Made by a program: the position numbers and the translations under genes. Below are positions 8,458-17,745 of a DNA stretch of 64,000 nucleotides, in pieces. The stretch lies in assembly GCF_012274275.1 (NCBI RefSeq), contig NZ_JAANZA010000002.1:248001-312000 (forward strand). Direction: 5' to 3'. The notes beneath the pieces are model-generated. The model did not search any database. It had not been told where the DNA came from and worked only from the letters and a program-made list of their open reading frames with translations. This DNA comes from Cryobacterium sp. BB307 (lineage in GTDB: Bacteria; Actinomycetota; Actinomycetes; Actinomycetales; Microbacteriaceae). Position 1 is the stretch's first letter. Every line of letters begins with the position of its first letter.

Positions 8458-9342
8458 GTGCGCTCTAAAGCCCGTCTTCGTTGGATTGCCATTCCGGTAG
8501 CGGCGGCGATTGCTCTCGTCGTAGCCGGGTGCACTCCGCAGCAGCTCCGGGGGTATATGCCTGGTGAACCAGGCATCACCAACCACACCGATGGAATCAC
8601 CGGCCTATGGGTGACTTCCTGGATCGTGTTGCTGCTCGTCGGGCTCGCCGTGTGGGGCCTCATCATCTGGAGCATGGTCGTGTACCGCCGACGCAAGGGG
8701 CAGGTCGGCCTTCCGGTTCAGCTGCGCTACAACATGCCGATCGAGTTCTTCTACACGATCGTGCCGTTCATCCTCATCATCGGCTTCTTCGCCTTCACCG
8801 CGCGTGAGCAGGCCAGCATCGAGCAGCCGATCGAGAACCCCGACGTGCAGATCGAGGTCCACGGCAAGCAGTGGTCGTGGGACTTCAACTACCTGAACGA
8901 GGGACCCGGCGGCGAGGGCGTCTACTACCAGGGCATTCAGGCCCAGCAGACGGACGAGAGCCCGTTCATCGACTACGACGCGCTGCCCACCCTCGTGCTG
9001 CCGGTCGGTCAGACCGTCGAGATCATCCTCGAGAGCCGCGACGTCATCCACTCCTTCTGGGTACCTGACTTCCTTTACAAAAAGGACATGATTCCCGGCA
9101 AGAGCAACCACATGTACTTCATTCCTGAGAAGGAAGGAACGTACATGGGCAAGTGCGCCGAGCTGTGCGGCGAGTTCCACTCGCTCATGCTCTTCCAGGT
9201 GGAGGTCGTCTCCGCAGACGAGTACGAGGACTACATCCAGTCACTGGCGGATGCCGGCTTCACCGGCACGATCGGCCAGGACCTTGACAGGAACCAGAAC
9301 CAGCCGGGCCGTGACGCTCCGGCCATCCGGGAAAACGAGTAG
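8458..9342 (+). CDS. ctaC: Cytochrome c oxidase subunit II
   Basis: A 294-residue lipoprotein subunit of the aa3 oxidase holding the CuA centre that receives electrons from the QcrC cytochrome. It has a signal peptide ending in a lipobox (VVAGCTP), two membrane helices (about residues 50-75 and 95-115), then the cupredoxin domain. CuA ligands are seen in VIHSFWVPDF and CAELCGEFHSLM. I chose GTG 8458 because GAGAGG lies just upstream; a TTG 36 bases earlier is possible. TAGACT at 8413-8418 is a candidate -10. ctaD starts 12 bases after the stop. Confidence 0.93.
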   Translation: MRSKARLRWIAIPVAAAIALVVAGCTPQQLRGYMPGEPGITNHTDGITGLWVTSWIVLLLVGLAVWGLIIWSMVVYRRRKGQVGLPVQLRYNMPIEFFYTIVPFILIIGFFAFTAREQASIEQPIENPDVQIEVHGKQWSWDFNYLNEGPGGEGVYYQGIQAQQTDESPFIDYDALPTLVLPVGQTVEIILESRDVIHSFWVPDFLYKKDMIPGKSNHMYFIPEKEGTYMGKCAELCGEFHSLMLFQVEVVSADEYEDYIQSLADAGFTGTIGQDLDRNQNQPGRDAPAIRENE

Positions 9343-9354
9343 GACAACGAAGAA

Positions 9355-11103
9355 ATGACTACCACTTCGACGGCAACCCGCACCACGGTTGGCGGCTCCT
9401 CAACGGGAACAGACTTCACCGCTTCCAAGGTCGGGACCAAGGGCGACAAGATTCTTGGTTGGATCACCACCACCGACCACAAGCGCATCGGCTCGCTGTA
9501 CCTGGTCACCTCCTTCATCTACTTCTGCCTCGGCGGAGTGATGGCGCTGGTCATCCGCGCTCAGCTGTTCCAGCCGGGCCTGGAGATCCTGCAGACCAAG
9601 GAGCAGTACAACCAGCTCTTCACGATGCACGGCACGATCATGCTGCTGATGTTCGCGACGCCGCTGTTCTTCGGCTTCGCGAACTGGATCATGCCGCTCC
9701 AGATCGGCGCGCCGGATGTCGCGTTCCCGCGGCTGAACGCGTTGTCCTACTGGTTCTTCAGCTGGGGAAGCCTCATCGCAGTCGCCGGATTCCTCACCCC
9801 GCAGGGTGCGGCATCCTTCGGCTGGTTCGCCTACGCCCCGCTGTCATCGACGACCTTCTCTCCGGGAGTCGGCGGTAACCTGTGGGTCCTTGGCCTCGGG
9901 CTCAGCGGCTTCGGAACCATCCTCGGCGCGGTGAACTTCATCACCACGATCATCACGATGCGCGCGCCCGGTATGACCATGTGGCGCATGCCGATCTTCA
10001 CCTGGAACACCCTCATCACCTCGTTGCTCGTGCTGATGGCTTTCCCGCCGCTTGCTGCCGCGCTCATGGGTCTGGCGATGGACCGCGTGCTGAATGGACA
10101 CATCTACAACGTCGACGCCGGCGGTGCGCTGCTCTGGCAGCACCTGTTCTGGTTCTTCGGGCACCCAGAGGTGTACATCATCGCGCTGCCGTTCTTCGGC
10201 ATCGTCTCCGAGGTCTTCCCGGTGTTCAGCCGCAAGCCGATCTTCGGCTACAAGACCCTGGTCTACGCGACTGTCGCCATCGCTGCGCTGTCGATTACCG
10301 TGTGGGCTCACCACATGTACGTGACCGGCTCGGTGCTGCTGCCGTTCTTCGCCTTGATGACCATGCTCATCGCCATCCCGACCGGCGTGAAGATCTTCAA
10401 CTGGATCGGCACGATGTGGCGAGGATCAGTGACGTTCGAGAGCGCCATGCTCTGGGCGATCGGCTTCCTCGTGACGTTCACCTTTGGTGGCCTCACCGGC
10501 GTCATCCTCGCGAGCCCGCCGCTGGACTTCCACGTCTCGGACACCTACTTCGTCGTGGCGCACTTCCACTACGTCGTGTTCGGAACCGTGGTGTTCGCGA
10601 TGTTCTCCGGCTTCTACTTCTGGTGGCCGAAGTGGACCGGCCGGATGCTCAACGAGCGGCTCGGCAAGATCCACTTCTGGTTGCTGTTCGTCGGCTTCCA
10701 CGCGACCTTCCTCATCCAGCACTGGCTCGGCGTCATGGGCATGCCCCGTCGTTACGCCACCTACCAGCCTGAGGACGGCTACGCCTGGATGAACCAACTG
10801 TCGACGGTGGGCGCGATGCTGCTCGGCATCTCGATGATCCCGTTCCTGTACAACGTGTTCATCACCGCGCGTCGCGCACCGCTCGTCACGGTGAACGACC
10901 CGTGGGGCTACGGCCGCTCTCTCGAGTGGGCGACCTCGTCGCCACCGCCGCGGCACAACTTCACGTCGATCCCGCGCATCCGTTCCGAGTCCCCGGCGTT
11001 CGACCTCAACCACCCCGAAGCGGGCATTCCGGTTGGCATCGGGCCGCTCAAGGACGCCCCGGATGCCCCTGTGATCGACGCCTCTGACGAGAAAGTGAAG
11101 TAG
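9355..11103 (+). CDS. ctaD: Cytochrome c oxidase subunit I
   Basis: The 582-residue catalytic subunit, a polytopic membrane protein with twelve core helices, reducing O2 to water and pumping protons. Metal sites are intact: HGTIMLLMF (haem a His), [14 protein letters not shown] (CuB His cross-linked to Tyr), HHMY (two CuB His) and HFHYVVFG (haem a3 and haem a His). A hydrophilic tail of about 50 residues ends the protein. It is the second gene of ctaC-ctaD-ctaF, and ctaF begins five bases after its stop. Confidence 0.97.
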   Translation: MTTTSTATRTTVGGSSTGTDFTASKVGTKGDKILGWITTTDHKRIGSLYLVTSFIYFCLGGVMALVIRAQLFQPGLEILQTKEQYNQLFTMHGTIMLLMFATPLFFGFANWIMPLQIGAPDVAFPRLNALSYWFFSWGSLIAVAGFLTPQGAASFGWFAYAPLSSTTFSPGVGGNLWVLGLGLSGFGTILGAVNFITTIITMRAPGMTMWRMPIFTWNTLITSLLVLMAFPPLAAALMGLAMDRVLNGHIYNVDAGGALLWQHLFWFFGHPEVYIIALPFFGIVSEVFPVFSRKPIFGYKTLVYATVAIAALSITVWAHHMYVTGSVLLPFFALMTMLIAIPTGVKIFNWIGTMWRGSVTFESAMLWAIGFLVTFTFGGLTGVILASPPLDFHVSDTYFVVAHFHYVVFGTVVFAMFSGFYFWWPKWTGRMLNERLGKIHFWLLFVGFHATFLIQHWLGVMGMPRRYATYQPEDGYAWMNQLSTVGAMLLGISMIPFLYNVFITARRAPLVTVNDPWGYGRSLEWATSSPPPRHNFTSIPRIRSESPAFDLNHPEAGIPVGIGPLKDAPDAPVIDASDEKVK

Positions 11104-11108
11104 GGCAC

Positions 11109-11531
11109 GTGAAGACCAATATCGTCCTGTTCTGGGTACTCGCCGTCTTCTTCGTGGCCGTCGGGATCACCTACGCGGTGTGGAGCCTGCTTGACCCCTT
11201 CCACGGGACTATCGAGTGGGTAGGCACTCTCGCGCTGTTCCTGTCTGCCGCCCTCTTCGGGCTGGTGGCGTTCTACCTGGGTAAGACCTACAAGGCGCAG
11301 GGCGCCGAACTGCCGGAGGACCGTCCCGAGTCCACTGTCGATGACGGTGACCCTGAGGTCGGCTTCTTCAGCCCGTGGAGCTGGTGGCCGGTCACGCTGG
11401 GTACTGCGGCAGCGACGGTGTTCCTGGGGATCGCCGTTGGCACCTGGATCGTTCTCATCGGCTTCGCGCTGGCGATCGTTGCGATCGTTGGCTGGACGTT
11501 CGAGTACTACCGGGGCTACTTCGGTCGCTGA
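11109..11531 (+). CDS. ctaF: Cytochrome c oxidase subunit IV (actinobacterial type)
   Basis: A 140-residue small subunit of the actinobacterial aa3 oxidase. Four hydrophobic helices are visible: IVLFWVLAVFFVAVGITYAV, TLALFLSAALFGLVAFYL, a pair near TLGTAAATVFLGIAVGTWIV, and GFALAIVAIVGW. It likely stabilises the bc1-aa3 supercomplex as in mycobacteria and corynebacteria. It starts five bases after ctaD and is the last gene of this transcript; a strong hairpin follows. Confidence 0.9.
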   Translation: MKTNIVLFWVLAVFFVAVGITYAVWSLLDPFHGTIEWVGTLALFLSAALFGLVAFYLGKTYKAQGAELPEDRPESTVDDGDPEVGFFSPWSWWPVTLGTAAATVFLGIAVGTWIVLIGFALAIVAIVGWTFEYYRGYFGR

Positions 11532-11545
11532 CGCAACAACGTCTT

Positions 11546-11582
11546 AGATCGGGGACGGACCTTTCGGGTCCGTCCCCGATCT
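11546..11582. terminator. Bidirectional terminator between ctaF and the DHFR-like gene
   Basis: A perfect 16-bp stem (AGATCGGGGACGGACC and its complement) around a five-base loop lies between convergent genes. It can end transcription from either side. Confidence 0.85.
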
Positions 11583-11608
11583 GCCTTAACCCCGCTTCCC
11601 CCTTGGTG

Positions 11609-12190
11609 TCAACGGCGCACCCGATAGCGCAGGTGAAGCACCCGGTTGCCCTGAATCACCACGTCAGGTCCCTCCAACAGGTGCTGCGCGTGGACCGACC
11701 CGAAGTAGCGCTTGCCAGACCCGAACACGACGGGTACGACGTCCATGCGCACCTCGTCGACAAGCCCCGCGGCAAGCACCTGGCCACCGACGTCGCCGGC
11801 GGCGACCTCGACGATGCGGTCACCCGCGAGCTCCTGCGCCTTGGCCACGGCTGCTTCGACGCCGTCGACGAAGTGAAACGGCGCCTCGGGGTCCCAGCCC
11901 GCGGGTCTAGGCCGGTGCGTCACGACGACCACGTGGTCGACTCCGCCTGGAGGCTTCCCGTCCCAGCCGTCCGTCATATCGAAGACGTGGCGGCCGGCGA
12001 TTGTCGCCCCGATCTGGTCCCAGTACGGCCGGGTGTAGTCGTAGGACGCTTGTGACACCTTCAACACGCCGCTCTCGTCCAACGGCACGTCACCGCTGAG
12101 CAACCAGTCGAACAGCGGGCCGGGCTGGTCGTTGTCGTCCGCGATGAAGCCGTCCACTGACACCGAGCTGTACATGACTACTGTGCCCAT
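11609..12190 (-). CDS. Dihydrofolate reductase family protein (RibD C-terminal domain-like)
   Basis: A 193-residue member of the RibD_C/dihydrofolate reductase fold family. It begins TVVMYSSVSVDGFIADDNDQPG, then AGRHVFDMTDGWDG and PFHFVDGVEAAVAKAQELAG, typical of the NADPH-binding stand-alone proteins often annotated as deaminase/reductase. It is unlikely to be the cell's folA, and the substrate is unknown. Position is odd: it sits between ctaF and qcrB, the two converging halves of the respiratory cluster. Confidence 0.8.
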   Translation of the reverse strand: MGTVVMYSSVSVDGFIADDNDQPGPLFDWLLSGDVPLDESGVLKVSQASYDYTRPYWDQIGATIAGRHVFDMTDGWDGKPPGGVDHVVVVTHRPRPAGWDPEAPFHFVDGVEAAVAKAQELAGDRIVEVAAGDVGGQVLAAGLVDEVRMDVVPVVFGSGKRYFGSVHAQHLLEGPDVVIQGNRVLHLRYRVRR

Positions 12191-12361
12191 GAAAGCTCCT
12201 CTGCTTGGGGGATGCCCTCAGGTTAGAGTTTCGCCCCGAGTGCACCCTGCATTGTGAAGAGTCTCATTTGGGCCGCTTTGAGACCCCTCGCACCCAGCGT
12301 TCGAGGGGAGTCGAGAGCGGGTCTCGGCGACCGCCGAAACGAACACCACCCCACAACGCAA

Positions 12362-12393
12362 AACGGCCGCATCCCCAAGAGGATGCGGCCGTT
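12362..12393 (-). terminator. Terminator of the ctaE-qcrCAB transcript
   Basis: Perfect 13-bp inverted repeat (AACGGCCGCATCC) around a six-base loop, just after the qcrB stop; on the minus strand it is followed by TTTT. The 217 bases between qcrB and the DHFR-like gene hold nothing else I recognise. Confidence 0.85.
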
Positions 12394-12407
12394 CCGTCGT
12401 TTACTGC

Positions 12408-14042
12408 TTAGTGGTGGCCATCCGACTCGATCTCCCGGCGGGTGACCGGGGAGATGCGGTCCTCGAAGAACCAGCGCGAGAGGATCGCACGCACCCGCTG
12501 AACCGGCGAGATCTTTCCACGCGCGTTCGGGCGGAGCATGAGCGGCTTGTAGTCGACGTAGTCGACCAGGCGCCAGCGGTCGTACTCGTTGAGGGGCTGG
12601 TGCACCTCGATGTACTCGCCGCCGGGGAGCCGCACGATGCGTCCCGATTCGTAGCCGTGCAGCGCGATCTCGCGGTCCTTCTTCTGCAGCGCGATGCAAA
12701 TGCGCTTCGTCATCCAGTAGGCGAAGATCGGGCCGAGGATGATCAGCGCCTGCAACGCGTGGGTCACCCACTCGATGGACAACATGAAGTGTGTGGCGAT
12801 GAGGTCGGAACTCGCGGCGGCCCACATGACGCCGTAGAAGACCACACCCGCAGCTCCGATCGCGGTGCGAACCGGGGCGTTGCGCGGACGCTCTGCCATG
12901 TGGTGCTCGCGCTTGTCGCCGGTGATCCACGCCTCGAGGAAGGGGTAGACCGCGACGGCCAGCAGGAACAGGCCGAGGATCGCAGCCGGAATCAGGATGC
13001 TGAGCGTGACGGTGAAGCCCCACAGCTCGAACTCCCAGCCCGGCGGAATCAGTCGCAGCGCACCATCGGCGAATCCGATGTACCAGTCAGGCTGAGTACC
13101 GGCGGAAACGGGGGAGGGGTCGTACGGTCCGTAGTTCCAGATCGGGTTGACCGTGAACGTCGACGAGATCAGCACGATGACGCCGAACACCACGAAGAAG
13201 AACCCACCGGCCTTCGCGGCGAACAGCGGCATGACCGGAACGCCCACGACGTTGTCGTTCGTGCGGCCGGGGCCGGCGAAGTGGGTGTGCTTGTTGATGA
13301 CCATCAGCAGCAGGTGCAGACCCAGTGCCGCGATGAGCAGGGCCGGCAGCAGCATGATGTGCAGTACGAACAGGCGCGGCACGATCACGGTGCCCGGGAA
13401 CTCTCCGCCGAAGAGCAGGTACGAGATCCAGGTTCCGACGATCGGGAAGCCCTTGACCATTCCGTCGATGATGCGGAGGCCGTTGCCCGAGAGCAGGTCA
13501 TCCGGCAGCGAGTAGCCGGTGAAGCCCTCAGCCATCGCGAGGATGAACAGCACGAAGCCGATCACCCAGTTGAGCTCACGCGGCTTGCGGAAGGCGCCGG
13601 TGAAGAACACTCTCAGCATGTGCAGCCCGATCGAGGCCACGAACAGCAGCGCCGACCAGTGGTGGACCTGGCGCATGAGCAGGCCACCACGGATGTCGAA
13701 GGTGATGTCGAGCGTCGAGGCGTAGGCCGCCGACATCTCGATGCCCTTCAGCGGCACGAACGAGCCCTCGTAGGTCACGTGGCTCATCGACGGGTCGAAG
13801 AAGAAGGTCAGGAACGTGCCGGAGAGAAGGATCGCGATGAAGCTGTACAGCGCGACCTCGCCGAGCATGAATGACCAGTGGTTGGGGAAGACCTTGCGGC
13901 CGAGTTCCCTGACGATGCCCGAGATGCTCGTGCGCTCGTCCAGGTAGTTCGCGGCAGCCCCAGTGAAGCGCATGCCCGGGCCGGGCGGGGTGGTGTTCGC
14001 GCTTGGCTCTGTAACTGTAGCTGTGCCAGCGGCGGTGCTCAT
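12408..14042 (-). CDS. qcrB: Menaquinol-cytochrome c reductase cytochrome b subunit
   Basis: The 544-residue integral membrane subunit of complex III that oxidises menaquinol with two b haems. Haem ligands lie in the paired-His helices (VHHWSALLFVASIGLHML and VLHIMLLPALLIAALGLHLLL). The Qo-site motif appears as DPSPVSAG in place of the classic PEWY region, as in actinobacteria. A long hydrophilic C-terminal extension after the last helices is also actinobacterial. Its ATG overlaps the qcrA stop by four bases, so the two are translationally coupled. It is last in the transcript. Confidence 0.95.
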   Translation of the reverse strand: MSTAAGTATVTEPSANTTPPGPGMRFTGAAANYLDERTSISGIVRELGRKVFPNHWSFMLGEVALYSFIAILLSGTFLTFFFDPSMSHVTYEGSFVPLKGIEMSAAYASTLDITFDIRGGLLMRQVHHWSALLFVASIGLHMLRVFFTGAFRKPRELNWVIGFVLFILAMAEGFTGYSLPDDLLSGNGLRIIDGMVKGFPIVGTWISYLLFGGEFPGTVIVPRLFVLHIMLLPALLIAALGLHLLLMVINKHTHFAGPGRTNDNVVGVPVMPLFAAKAGGFFFVVFGVIVLISSTFTVNPIWNYGPYDPSPVSAGTQPDWYIGFADGALRLIPPGWEFELWGFTVTLSILIPAAILGLFLLAVAVYPFLEAWITGDKREHHMAERPRNAPVRTAIGAAGVVFYGVMWAAASSDLIATHFMLSIEWVTHALQALIILGPIFAYWMTKRICIALQKKDREIALHGYESGRIVRLPGGEYIEVHQPLNEYDRWRLVDYVDYKPLMLRPNARGKISPVQRVRAILSRWFFEDRISPVTRREIESDGHH

Positions 14043-15109
14043 AGTGAACGCTCCCAGAAGCTAGGGCCGACAGGTTCGGTGAAGTCGCTACGGGCGACGA
14101 GGTAGCCCTCGGCATCCACCGTGATCGGAAGTTGGGGAAGAGGACGCTTGGCGGGTCCGAAGATGACCGCTGCTTCCTGGGTGATGTCGAACTGCGACTG
14201 GTGGCAGGGGCACAGCAGGTGGTGCGTGTGCTGTTCGTACAGTGCCACCGGGCATCCGACGTGGGTGCAGATCTTGGAATAGGCGACGATGCCGTCGTAG
14301 TTCCAGTCCTCACGGCCGGCGGAGACGTTCAGGTCCTCGGGCTTGAGGCGCATGAGGAGCACCGCGGCCTTGGCCTTCTCTTCGAGCGGGTGCTCCGCGT
14401 CGGCCAGGTTGTCCGGGATCACGTGGAAGACGCTGCCGAGGGTGACTTCGGATGCCTTGATCGGCGTTCCGGACGGGTCCTTGGCGAGGCGAATGCCCTT
14501 GTCCCACAGCGTGGTCTTGAGGAGCGGTACCGGGTCAGCGGCGGGCGCGAGGTCGCGGAACAGCACGACCGCGGGCAGCGGCGAGAGCGCTAGCGCTCCG
14601 ATCAGCGTGTTGCGGATCAGCTTGCGGCGGTTGAAGCCGGACTCCTGGTTTCCGAGGGTGAACACGTTCGCTGCGATCGCGCGCGTCTCCTCAGTGCCAC
14701 GGGTACCGTGGCGGGCCTCAGTCATCTCGACATACGTCATCAGGTTCTTCGCCCAGTGGATCGCGCCAATACCGATCGGAATCAGCGCGAGTGCGATGCC
14801 CAGCCCGACGAAAAGGTTGTTGAGGCGAGTCGAGTTGAGGTCGCCAGGCTCGATCGGAACAACGATGTAGGCGACGATCGCCATCACGGTGCCGACGATG
14901 GAGAGCGCGAACATACCCGCAACGACGCGCTCGGCTTCCTTTTCCTTCTTCGGGTCGAGGTCGGTCACTCGATCGCTGTGCGGCGGAAGTCCGGGGTTCT
15001 CAAAGGCGTCAGGTGCGATGACGGCCGTGCCGGGGGAGACTTCACGTCCCGGGCTCTTCACGAGCTCCGAGCCGGCAGCGGCGCCTGTGTCGCCGTCATG
15101 CTGAGCCAT
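14039..15109 (-). CDS. qcrA: Rieske iron-sulfur subunit of the cytochrome bc1 complex
   Basis: A 356-residue Rieske protein carrying electrons from quinol to cytochrome c. The 2Fe-2S motifs are CTHVGC and CPCHQS near residues 285-315. Actinobacterial form: three N-terminal membrane helices (about 60-80, 98-120 and 170-190) rather than one. A hydrophilic N-terminus of about 50 residues faces the cytosol. It lies between qcrC and qcrB, with a 4-base overlap into qcrB. Confidence 0.95.
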   Translation of the reverse strand: MAQHDGDTGAAAGSELVKSPGREVSPGTAVIAPDAFENPGLPPHSDRVTDLDPKKEKEAERVVAGMFALSIVGTVMAIVAYIVVPIEPGDLNSTRLNNLFVGLGIALALIPIGIGAIHWAKNLMTYVEMTEARHGTRGTEETRAIAANVFTLGNQESGFNRRKLIRNTLIGALALSPLPAVVLFRDLAPAADPVPLLKTTLWDKGIRLAKDPSGTPIKASEVTLGSVFHVIPDNLADAEHPLEEKAKAAVLLMRLKPEDLNVSAGREDWNYDGIVAYSKICTHVGCPVALYEQHTHHLLCPCHQSQFDITQEAAVIFGPAKRPLPQLPITVDAEGYLVARSDFTEPVGPSFWERSL

Positions 15110-15148
15110 TTGTTTCCCTTCGATTTCTTGCTGTGGAAAAGTGTGCGA

Positions 15149-15958
15149 CTAGTTGGGGCGTGCGGTGATCCAGATGGCCACACCGACGATCGCACCCAGC
15201 CCGAAGATCCAGATGAAGAGGCCTTCAGCGACCGGCCCGAGGCTTCCGAGGTCGAAGCCGCCAACGGAGGGGTTGTTCTCCAGGAACTGCAGATACGCGA
15301 TGACGTCTGCCTTGTCCTGGGGAGTGAGGTTCATGTCGTTGAACACCGGCATGTTCTGCGGGCCGGTGACCATCGCTTCGTACACGTGGCGGGGCTCGAC
15401 GCCTAGCAGTCCGGGAGCGAACTTGCCCTCGGTCAGCGCGCCACCGGCACCGGCGACGTTGTGGCACATTGCGCAGTTGATGCGGAACAACTCGCCACCG
15501 ACGCTGGGGTCGCCGCCCTCCAGAGCGGCGTCACTCGGAACCTCCGGGCCCGGCGCGAGCGAGGCGACCCATGCCGCGACGGCGTCGATCTGCTCCTGCG
15601 TGAACTGCGGCGGCTTCTGCTGCCCCTGCGGTCCGTTCATGGCGAGCGGCATGCGGCCGGTTGCCATCTGGAAGTCGACGGATGCCGCGCCGACGCCGTA
15701 CAGGCTGGGGCCGACATCCGTTCCGGTTGCCTCAAGACCGTGGCAGCTGGCGCAGTTCGCTGCGAACAGCTTCTGGCCCTCTTCTGCGGTCGCCTGAGTG
15801 ATTGCGGTCGGCGTCTCGGCGGCGGCCGTGCTCGAGAACAGGGCGTAGCCGCCTCCAGTCGTCAGCAGGCCGATCGCGATGAGCGCGACCGTCGCGAGAG
15901 GGCTGCGGCGACCGGTGGCCCGCTTCTCAGGCACGTCGGTCGAAGAAGAGTTGCGCAT
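15149..15958 (-). CDS. qcrC: Di-haem cytochrome c subunit of the bc1 complex
   Basis: A 269-residue membrane-anchored cytochrome with two c-type haem sites, CASCH and CAMCH, each followed by a haem c domain. It carries electrons inside the bc1-aa3 supercomplex without a soluble cytochrome c. One hydrophobic helix at the N-terminus and one at the C-terminus (LGPVAEGLFIWIFGLGAIVG) anchor it. The frame extends to 16000, but that would overlap ctaE; ATG 15958 has GGAAAG about ten bases upstream and is preferred. Order ctaE-qcrC-qcrA-qcrB is standard. Confidence 0.95.
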   Translation of the reverse strand: MRNSSSTDVPEKRATGRRSPLATVALIAIGLLTTGGGYALFSSTAAAETPTAITQATAEEGQKLFAANCASCHGLEATGTDVGPSLYGVGAASVDFQMATGRMPLAMNGPQGQQKPPQFTQEQIDAVAAWVASLAPGPEVPSDAALEGGDPSVGGELFRINCAMCHNVAGAGGALTEGKFAPGLLGVEPRHVYEAMVTGPQNMPVFNDMNLTPQDKADVIAYLQFLENNPSVGGFDLGSLGPVAEGLFIWIFGLGAIVGVAIWITARPN

Positions 15959-15977
15959 TGACACGTCTTTCCGGTTG

Positions 15978-16607
15978 CTATTTGAGGACGTAGATGACAA
16001 GGAACAGGCCGATCCAGACGACGTCGACGAAGTGCCAGTAGTAGGACACTGCGATCGCGCTCACTGCCTCTCGGTGGGTGAAGTTCTTGGCGGCGAAGGC
16101 CCTTCCGATGACCAGGAGGAAGGCGATGAGGCCGCCGATCACGTGCAGACCGTGAAAGCCGGTGGTGATGTAGAAGGCCGAGCCGTACGAGTTCGAGCTG
16201 ATGCTGACGTGCTCGCTGACGAGCTTCGCGTACTCGAAGATCTGGCCGGTGACGAAGACAGCACCCATGGCGTAGGTCAGGAAGAACCACTCGACCATGC
16301 CCCACTGCGTCGGCTTCCAGCCGGTTGCGCGCGCCTGCAGCCGCTCCGCCGCGAACACGCCGAACTGACACGTGAACGAGGAGGCGACGAGGATCAGGGT
16401 GTTGACGGTCGAATACGGCACATCGAGTACGGCGGTCTCCGATGCCCACAGATCCGGTGCAGTGGATCGAAGCGTGAAGTACATCGCGAAGAGGCCGGCG
16501 AAGAACATGACTTCGCTGCCGAGCCACACGATGGTTCCGACGGAAACCGTATTGGGACGGTTGACCGCGGGAACGCCGATGCTGTGCGAGAGAGAGGTGC
16601 TGGTCAC
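15978..16607 (-). CDS. ctaE: Cytochrome c oxidase subunit III
   Basis: A polytopic protein of about 209 residues, subunit III of the aa3 oxidase, with five helices in the short bacterial form: [78 protein letters not shown] and [13 protein letters not shown]. The start is uncertain: ATG 16616 or GTG 16607. I chose GTG because a CATAAT box ends seven bases before it, overlapping the ATG. It heads the ctaE-qcrCAB transcript and is divergent from trpD. Confidence 0.92.
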   Translation of the reverse strand: MTSTSLSHSIGVPAVNRPNTVSVGTIVWLGSEVMFFAGLFAMYFTLRSTAPDLWASETAVLDVPYSTVNTLILVASSFTCQFGVFAAERLQARATGWKPTQWGMVEWFFLTYAMGAVFVTGQIFEYAKLVSEHVSISSNSYGSAFYITTGFHGLHVIGGLIAFLLVIGRAFAAKNFTHREAVSAIAVSYYWHFVDVVWIGLFLVIYVLK

Positions 16608-16674
16608 GTGAACCATTATGGCCGATATCGGAGTGCTCGGTGCGACTCCGACAGGCCGTATGCAGGCAAAAGCG

Positions 16675-16680
16675 TAGGAT
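16675..16680 (+). promoter_or_regulatory. Candidate -10 box of leaderless trpD promoter
   Basis: TAGGAT matches TANNNT and ends eight bases before the trpD ATG at 16689, with no ribosome site between. Confidence 0.5.
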
Positions 16681-16688
16681 CGTTAGCC

Positions 16689-17741
16689 ATGACCTCCTCC
16701 GCCTCCTGGCCCTCGATCCTGACCACGCTGCTCGAACGCGAGGATCTTTCGATTTCTGAGGCGACCTGGGCGATGCGCCGGATCATGCACGGGGAGGCGA
16801 CGGATGCGCAGATCGCCGGCTTCCTGCTTGCCCTGCGCTCGAAGGGGGAGACGGTCAACGAGATCGTCGGTTTCCGCGACGCGGTGCTGGAGAACGCGCT
16901 GCCGCTGCCGGTGAACCCGATGGCCGTTGACATCGTCGGAACCGGCGGAGACCGGGTCGGGACGGTCAACATCTCGACGATGGCATCGGTGGTGGTTGCC
17001 GCATCCGGCGTCCCGGTGATCAAGCACGGGAACCGTGCGGCCAGTTCGGCATCCGGCGCGTCGGACGTGCTTGGAGCGCTCGGTATCCCACTCGACATGC
17101 ACGAGACGCGTGTCGCAGAGGTGCTCGACGAGACGGGGATCACCTTCGCGTACGCGTCGCACTTCCATCCCGGCTTCCGGCACGCGGCGAAGGTGCGCGG
17201 TGAGCTTGCCGTGCCGACCGTGTTCAACTTCCTTGGGCCGCTGTGCAACCCGGCGCGAGCCGAGGCCAACGCTCTCGGCGTGGCCAACCTGAAGCTCGTG
17301 CCGCTGTTCGTCGGCGTGTTCCAGACGCGTGGTGCGACCGCGCTCGTCTTCCGTGGCGATGACGGGCTGGATGAGCTCACGACGACCGGGCACTCGCACA
17401 TCTGGGAAGTCACCCGCGGTGCCGTCACAGAGCACGACCTGAACCCGGTTGACCTGGGGTTGCCGATCGTCGAGCTGGCCGAGCTGATCGGCGGCGACCC
17501 GGAGCACAACGCGCGCATCGCGCGTGAGACGCTGTCGGGCGCGACCGGGCCGGTGCGCGACATCGTGCTGCTCAATGCGGCCGCTGGCCTGGTGGCATTC
17601 GACCTCGCAAATGACCCGGCGCAGGCGCTGCTGCCGATCGTCGAGCGTTTCCGCGCACGCATGGCCACGGCGGCCGAGACCATCGACTCTGGGGCAGCGA
17701 TCGCGAAGCTCGACCAGTGGGTGGAGGCGGCGAACCGCTGA
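16689..17741 (+). CDS. trpD: Anthranilate phosphoribosyltransferase
   Basis: A 350-residue homodimeric enzyme that joins anthranilate to PRPP in tryptophan synthesis. Conserved features: the PRPP loop DIVGTGGDRVGTVNIST, KHGNRAASSASGASDVLGALG, and NFLGPLCNPA. The longer open frame upstream covers the opposite-strand ctaE and qcrC and is discarded; ATG 16689 fits homologs and the promoter box. It stands apart from other trp genes and is convergent with glpK, four bases between stops. Confidence 0.95.
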   Translation: MTSSASWPSILTTLLEREDLSISEATWAMRRIMHGEATDAQIAGFLLALRSKGETVNEIVGFRDAVLENALPLPVNPMAVDIVGTGGDRVGTVNISTMASVVVAASGVPVIKHGNRAASSASGASDVLGALGIPLDMHETRVAEVLDETGITFAYASHFHPGFRHAAKVRGELAVPTVFNFLGPLCNPARAEANALGVANLKLVPLFVGVFQTRGATALVFRGDDGLDELTTTGHSHIWEVTRGAVTEHDLNPVDLGLPIVELAELIGGDPEHNARIARETLSGATGPVRDIVLLNAAAGLVAFDLANDPAQALLPIVERFRARMATAAETIDSGAAIAKLDQWVEAANR

Positions 17742-17745
17742 TCTC

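Noticed and set aside
15879-16688. N-terminal extension of trpD of about 270 codons
   Set aside because: It overlaps ctaE and qcrC on the opposite strand and lacks homology to TrpD; the promoter and homologous start lie at 16689.
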